This document shows, piece by piece, positions 7,086-9,575 of a DNA stretch of 9,575 nucleotides (its first letter is position 1; each line of letters begins with the position of its first letter). The position numbers and the translations under genes are program-made. This stretch comes from Rubrobacter sp. (lineage in GTDB: Bacteria; Actinomycetota; Rubrobacteria; Rubrobacterales; Rubrobacteraceae): assembly GCA_016781705.1 (NCBI GenBank), contig JADDPV010000188.1, forward strand, positions 1 to 9,575. Reading direction: 5' to 3'. Under the pieces are notes generated by a model that was not told the origin of the DNA, made no database searches, and saw only the letters and a program-made list of their open reading frames with translations.

Positions 7086-7217
7086 TTAAACCTCCTTGAT
7101 GAAGTTAGTCGGGTTAGCTGCTGGCACTATCACGGTAAGCAATCCTTCAAGCTCTTTCTGTACATCTCCTTTCGTGACCCGTTCACCTAGAAGGGCCGTT
7201 GCGTGTTTGTCCCGCAT
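7086..7217 (-). CDS. Small ORF (43 aa) translationally coupled to the M4 gene
   Basis: ATG at 7217 lies 7 nt after the HAD-M28 copy 2 stop, and TAA at 7088-7086 lies 2 nt before the M4 GTG. The last codons AAG GAG GTT are themselves the M4 Shine-Dalgarno, so translating this ORF would deliver ribosomes to the M4 start. The peptide begins MRDKHATALLGERVTKGDVQ, is charged with one short hydrophobic patch (LLTVIVPAA), and has no Cys. I see no strong ribosome site of its own; it could be coupled to the upstream stop. I do not recognise the family. It could be a leader peptide, a small protease partner or a chance frame. Confidence 0.45.
   Translation of the reverse strand: MRDKHATALLGERVTKGDVQKELEGLLTVIVPAANPTNFIKEV
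7090..7097 (-). promoter_or_regulatory. Ribosome binding site of the M4 gene, inside the small ORF
   Basis: AAGGAGGT ends 6 nt before GTG (7083). It fixes that GTG as the M4 start rather than the in-frame ATG at residue 20, and its overlap with codons of the small ORF predicts translational coupling. Confidence 0.8.
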
Positions 7218-7224
7218 AGACGCA

Positions 7225-9165
7225 TCACAAGTTGGCGGTCGCCCACGCCGCCGCGGCGACCGCGCGGGCGATGTCCGCCGCGTACCCGGAGTCGACGAAC
7301 GTGTCCGACGTCTTGTGGTAGTTCGGGTTGCCTTCGCTTTGGGGCGAGTCCGGGTGCGGGCCCGCGAAGAAATCTTCCGTAGCAGCGCAAGCGGCGTACC
7401 TCACCAGGTGGAAGTTGTGGTGGTCGCTCCTGTTGTACGCGGGATCCTTGTCCGCCTGCGCCAAACCTTCGTTCAGATAGATTTGTGGGATGGGAAGGTT
7501 CGGAGAGACCTGTTCGGATAGCCTCCCGATCCTTTCCGCGAGCACAAGAGATCTGTCTTGAACATGTTGGGAGTCCGCCCCAGCATGGATCTCGTACGTG
7601 CGGGGGGCTTCCACGTTGTACCCCATCATGTCCATCTGGTACACGGCGACTATGGGAACCGCCAGCGCGCGCTGGTCCCGGGCGTACTCCCCGCTGCCGA
7701 CGAGGCCCTCCTCCTCGGCGTTGAAGAGCACGAAGCGGATGGTCCGCTTGGGCCGCTTGAGCGCGCTCAGCCTTTTGATCGCGCGCGCGGCCGCCAAGAC
7801 CGCAGCGATGCCGCTGCCGTCGTCGTCGGCGCCGGGAGCGGGGTCTTCGTCCGGATCATACTCGCGACCTTCGAAGTCGGTGAAGGCCGCGGTCGAGTCC
7901 AGGTGGGCCGTGATCAGGACTATCTCCTCAAGCTCGCTCCCGGGCAACTCCGCCTCCACGTTGTCCAGGGCGTAGCTCCCCTTTGTGGTAACTTCAGTGA
8001 ACCGGTGAAGGCTGACCAAGAAGTCGTCGCCGCCTATCTCCTCGAGGTCTAGTGCGAGTGCCGCTACCGCCAGGGCGTTGTGCTCGTGTTGGACGTGCCT
8101 GCTCTTGATCACGGTTCCACCCACGTCCTCGGTCGGCCTCTTCCCGGAGTAACGGTCCACGTCGGCCGCAACCGATTCCGGGGTTATCTCGCGCCAGAAC
8201 GCCTCGACCTCTTCCCGGCTCAACGCGGGTTCGACCGGGGGCGAGGGAAGCAGGCTCGCCCCCTGGTTCAGCCCGGACGGCTCGAGCAGGCCCATGCCGG
8301 GCATCAGCTTGAGGTTGTGGCCGTGGAGCGCCCCCTCGAAGTGGTACCGCTCGACCGAGCGCCCCGCGGGCAGGGCGACGTAGAGGCCCCCCTCCGAGGA
8401 CGCCAACACCCACCGGGACTCCTCGTCCGCGCCGAAGAAGCTGCCCGATCCCCCTTCCGGCGCCAGGAAGCCGGTGCGGGTTTGCCTGTCGTCGCGCAGG
8501 AGATACGCCGCGGTGGCCAGCGGGAGGTCCTCGCCCCCGAGCCGCAGCACCTCGAACCCCAGGTCGTCGAGTTGCGAAGCGGCGCCGGAGGTCGCGATCG
8601 CGTACACCGTGGTGCCGTCCTCGCCGGTGACGTGTATCGGGACCACGGGCAACCCCCCAATGGCCTCGCGCCACCCCGCGCTGCCACGGTACTCCGCTGG
8701 CACGGTAACCCGGATGTATCTCAAGCGGCTGCCGTTTAACACCTCCCGGGCCAAGCGCGGATGCGGCGCCACGCGGAAGCCGGCTTCCAACGCGTAGCTC
8801 CGTTCGTCCCGGTCCTCGCCGACGTACACGCACCGTTCGGGGGTTGCGGAATGGCCGGCCTGCTGGGCGGCGCGCCCGAATACCTCTGGGGAGTTCTTTT
8901 GGCCGTAGACGAGCAAGTTTGGCTCGAAGGAGTCGTAGATTCGACCTTCTTCGAGCGCCCTTCTCACGTCTTCTTCGTTTTCCTGGCCCACGTCCGGTAT
9001 GATCCCGAGTCGAACGCCGCTGTCGCGCAACCCTTGGAGCACGGCCGGGACCTGCGGGTAGACGTCCAACCGCTCGAGTCGGTGGGGCCGCCGGGGAGAC
9101 AAGCGGGCGGATCCGAGGGTGTTCCCGATGTCGAAGAAAGCCGCGGGTGGAGGCTGGGTATCTAT
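7225..9165 (-). CDS. HAD-like domain fused to M28 aminopeptidase, copy 2
   Basis: Homology to copy 1 runs back to position 9165, where copy 2 has ATA in place of ATG; an in-frame TGA lies two codons earlier. GGAAAGG sits 7 nt before ATA. The first usual start in frame is TTG at 9102, which would remove HAD motif I. From ATA the protein has 646 residues. The HAD-like part shows FFDIGNTLG (D12, G14), GIIPD (P57 where copy 1 has S57), K90 and VGEDRDE. The middle part is identical to copy 1. The M28 part has all ligands: H421, D423, D448, E484, E485, D512 and SDH (H582), then an NYHKTSDTF tail. It should cleave amino-terminal residues from peptides with two zinc ions. No signal peptide is visible. 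It probably heads an operon with the small ORF, M4 and emfourin. Confidence 0.9.
   Translation of the reverse strand: MDTQPPPAAFFDIGNTLGSARLSPRRPHRLERLDVYPQVPAVLQGLRDSGVRLGIIPDVGQENEEDVRRALEEGRIYDSFEPNLLVYGQKNSPEVFGRAAQQAGHSATPERCVYVGEDRDERSYALEAGFRVAPHPRLAREVLNGSRLRYIRVTVPAEYRGSAGWREAIGGLPVVPIHVTGEDGTTVYAIATSGAASQLDDLGFEVLRLGGEDLPLATAAYLLRDDRQTRTGFLAPEGGSGSFFGADEESRWVLASSEGGLYVALPAGRSVERYHFEGALHGHNLKLMPGMGLLEPSGLNQGASLLPSPPVEPALSREEVEAFWREITPESVAADVDRYSGKRPTEDVGGTVIKSRHVQHEHNALAVAALALDLEEIGGDDFLVSLHRFTEVTTKGSYALDNVEAELPGSELEEIVLITAHLDSTAAFTDFEGREYDPDEDPAPGADDDGSGIAAVLAAARAIKRLSALKRPKRTIRFVLFNAEEEGLVGSGEYARDQRALAVPIVAVYQMDMMGYNVEAPRTYEIHAGADSQHVQDRSLVLAERIGRLSEQVSPNLPIPQIYLNEGLAQADKDPAYNRSDHHNFHLVRYAACAATEDFFAGPHPDSPQSEGNPNYHKTSDTFVDSGYAADIARAVAAAAWATANL
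8350..8658. repeat. 309-bp segment identical to 3447-3755 (paralogue of copy 1)
   Basis: This is the partner of the identical segment in copy 1, in direct orientation about 4.9 kb away. It encodes the middle region between the HAD-like and M28 domains. Exact identity inside otherwise diverged paralogues suggests recent gene conversion. Confidence 0.85.
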
Positions 9166-9228
9166 CGTTCATCCTTTCCGACGTGAGCCGGCTCGCGGAG
9201 GGAGCCGACCCTGTTAGCTCCGATCGTT

Positions 9229-9344
9229 AATTCATCGTGACAGAGGGCGATGAATTCTGGATGAATCCCGAATGAATCCCGAATGAATCCCCATGGACAG
9301 AGGGCGATGAATCCCGAATGAATCCCGAATGAATCCCGAATGAA
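9229..9344 (-). promoter_or_regulatory. Eight 11-bp TTCA repeats in two blocks plus perfect palindrome: operator of cassette 2
   Basis: On the minus strand TTCA starts at 9344, 9333, 9322 and 9311, then at 9287, 9276, 9265 and 9254. Units are 11 bp inside each block; the blocks are offset by 57 bp, and each ends with TTCATCGCCCTCTGTC. The proximal block is followed by a perfect inverted repeat, AATTCATCG (9256-9248) and CGATGAATT (9237-9229), with 10 nt between. The unit TTCATTCGGGA matches the copy 1 array and resembles actinobacterial PHO boxes. The array ends about 64 nt before the HAD-M28 start. No certain -10 is seen. Confidence 0.75.
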
Positions 9345-9352
9345 ACACCGTC

Positions 9353-9405
9353 GTTTGCAGGAAAATTCCCCTTGAGAAGATTTTGCGTACGGCCAAAGGG
9401 CTTGC
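9353..9405. other. AT-richer block conserved upstream of both cassette promoters (copy 2)
   Basis: This is the counterpart of 4411-4462, sharing GTTTGCAGGA, AAGATTTTGCG and GGCCAAAGGGCTTGC. It ends 2 nt from the stop of the upstream partial gene, so it is intergenic here. Confidence 0.6.
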
Positions 9406-9407
9406 GC

Positions 9408-9575
9408 CTACCTAGGGGAGGGTGCCTCGGCGATTATCCCTTTGATGCAGCGCCTAACGATCTTTTGGCTCTGCGGGGCGCCGGGAACCTCCACCACCCC
9501 ACTCGATCCTCCAAAGGATTCCTCGACCCAGAACCACGCATCGGGAAGATGATTCGGCTCTCTCGCGTAAGCTCT
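9408..9575 (-). CDS. C-terminal end of an unrecognised protein (cut by window edge)
   Basis: A minus-strand frame is open from the window edge to TAG at 9410-9408, giving 55 residues. It is the only minus-strand frame with no stop across the edge region; the other two stop within 130-140 nt. It reads EPNHLPDAWFWVEESFGG and then VVEVPGAPQSQKIVRRCIKG. The aromatic and charged composition looks protein-like, but I cannot name the family. It ends about 65 nt before the first operator repeat, so cassette 2 has its own promoter downstream of this gene. Confidence 0.45.
   Translation of the reverse strand, partial: RAYAREPNHLPDAWFWVEESFGGSSGVVEVPGAPQSQKIVRRCIKGIIAEAPSPR

Noticed and set aside
7994..9172. 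Minus-strand 392-codon frame starting at ATG 9172, before the copy 2 start
   Set aside because: It is out of frame with HAD-M28, Arg-rich, and has its purine-rich site directly against the ATG with no spacing. A parallel shadow exists in copy 1 (3067-4488).
9251..9344. The short repeats as a CRISPR array
   Set aside because: Units are only 11 bp and contiguous, with no unique spacers. They suit helical-phase regulator binding, not CRISPR.
9434..9551. Small plus-strand ORF near the right edge
   Set aside because: It is short, has no ribosome site and runs opposite a minus-strand frame that continues past the window edge.

Overview
The window is high-GC DNA in bacterial gene style: Shine-Dalgarno sites 5-10 nt before starts, GTG as well as ATG starts, and short gaps between genes. 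Coding is mostly on the minus strand. The GC-rich codon use and the 11-nt TTCA-type direct repeats, which resemble actinobacterial PHO boxes, suggest a deep-branching high-GC Gram-positive (Rubrobacter or a relative). This placement is an inference and no marker gene is present.

The core is a pair of parallel metallopeptidase cassettes, both read right to left. Cassette 1 (about 4404 to 1) has a repeat-array promoter, an HAD-M28 aminopeptidase fusion (copy 1, broken by one base in a G10 tract), an M36 fungalysin-type peptidase, a 3' hairpin and the start of a probable PLP-dependent amino-acid decarboxylase cut by the window edge. Cassette 2 (about 9344 to 5597) has a longer version of the same promoter, an HAD-M28 fusion (copy 2, with ATA where copy 1 has ATG), an unlisted 43-codon ORF coupled to the next gene, an M4 protealysin-like peptidase and its inhibitor emfourin. 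The two cassettes share promoter and aminopeptidase but differ in the endopeptidase that follows.

Between the cassettes (about 4463 to 5550) lie an unassigned stretch and a plus-strand IS481-family transposase remnant, truncated at its N-terminus and frameshifted. At the right edge is the C-terminus of an unrecognised minus-strand protein.

A plausible working picture is an intracellular or leaderless proteolytic set: a gluzincin endopeptidase (M36 or M4) makes peptides, the M28 enzyme trims them, and in cassette 1 a decarboxylase may use freed amino acids. Emfourin would restrain the M4 enzyme. Both cassettes would be controlled by an OmpR/PhoB-type regulator, possibly PhoP under phosphate limitation. 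The gene identities rest on motifs. The regulation and the joint function are inference.
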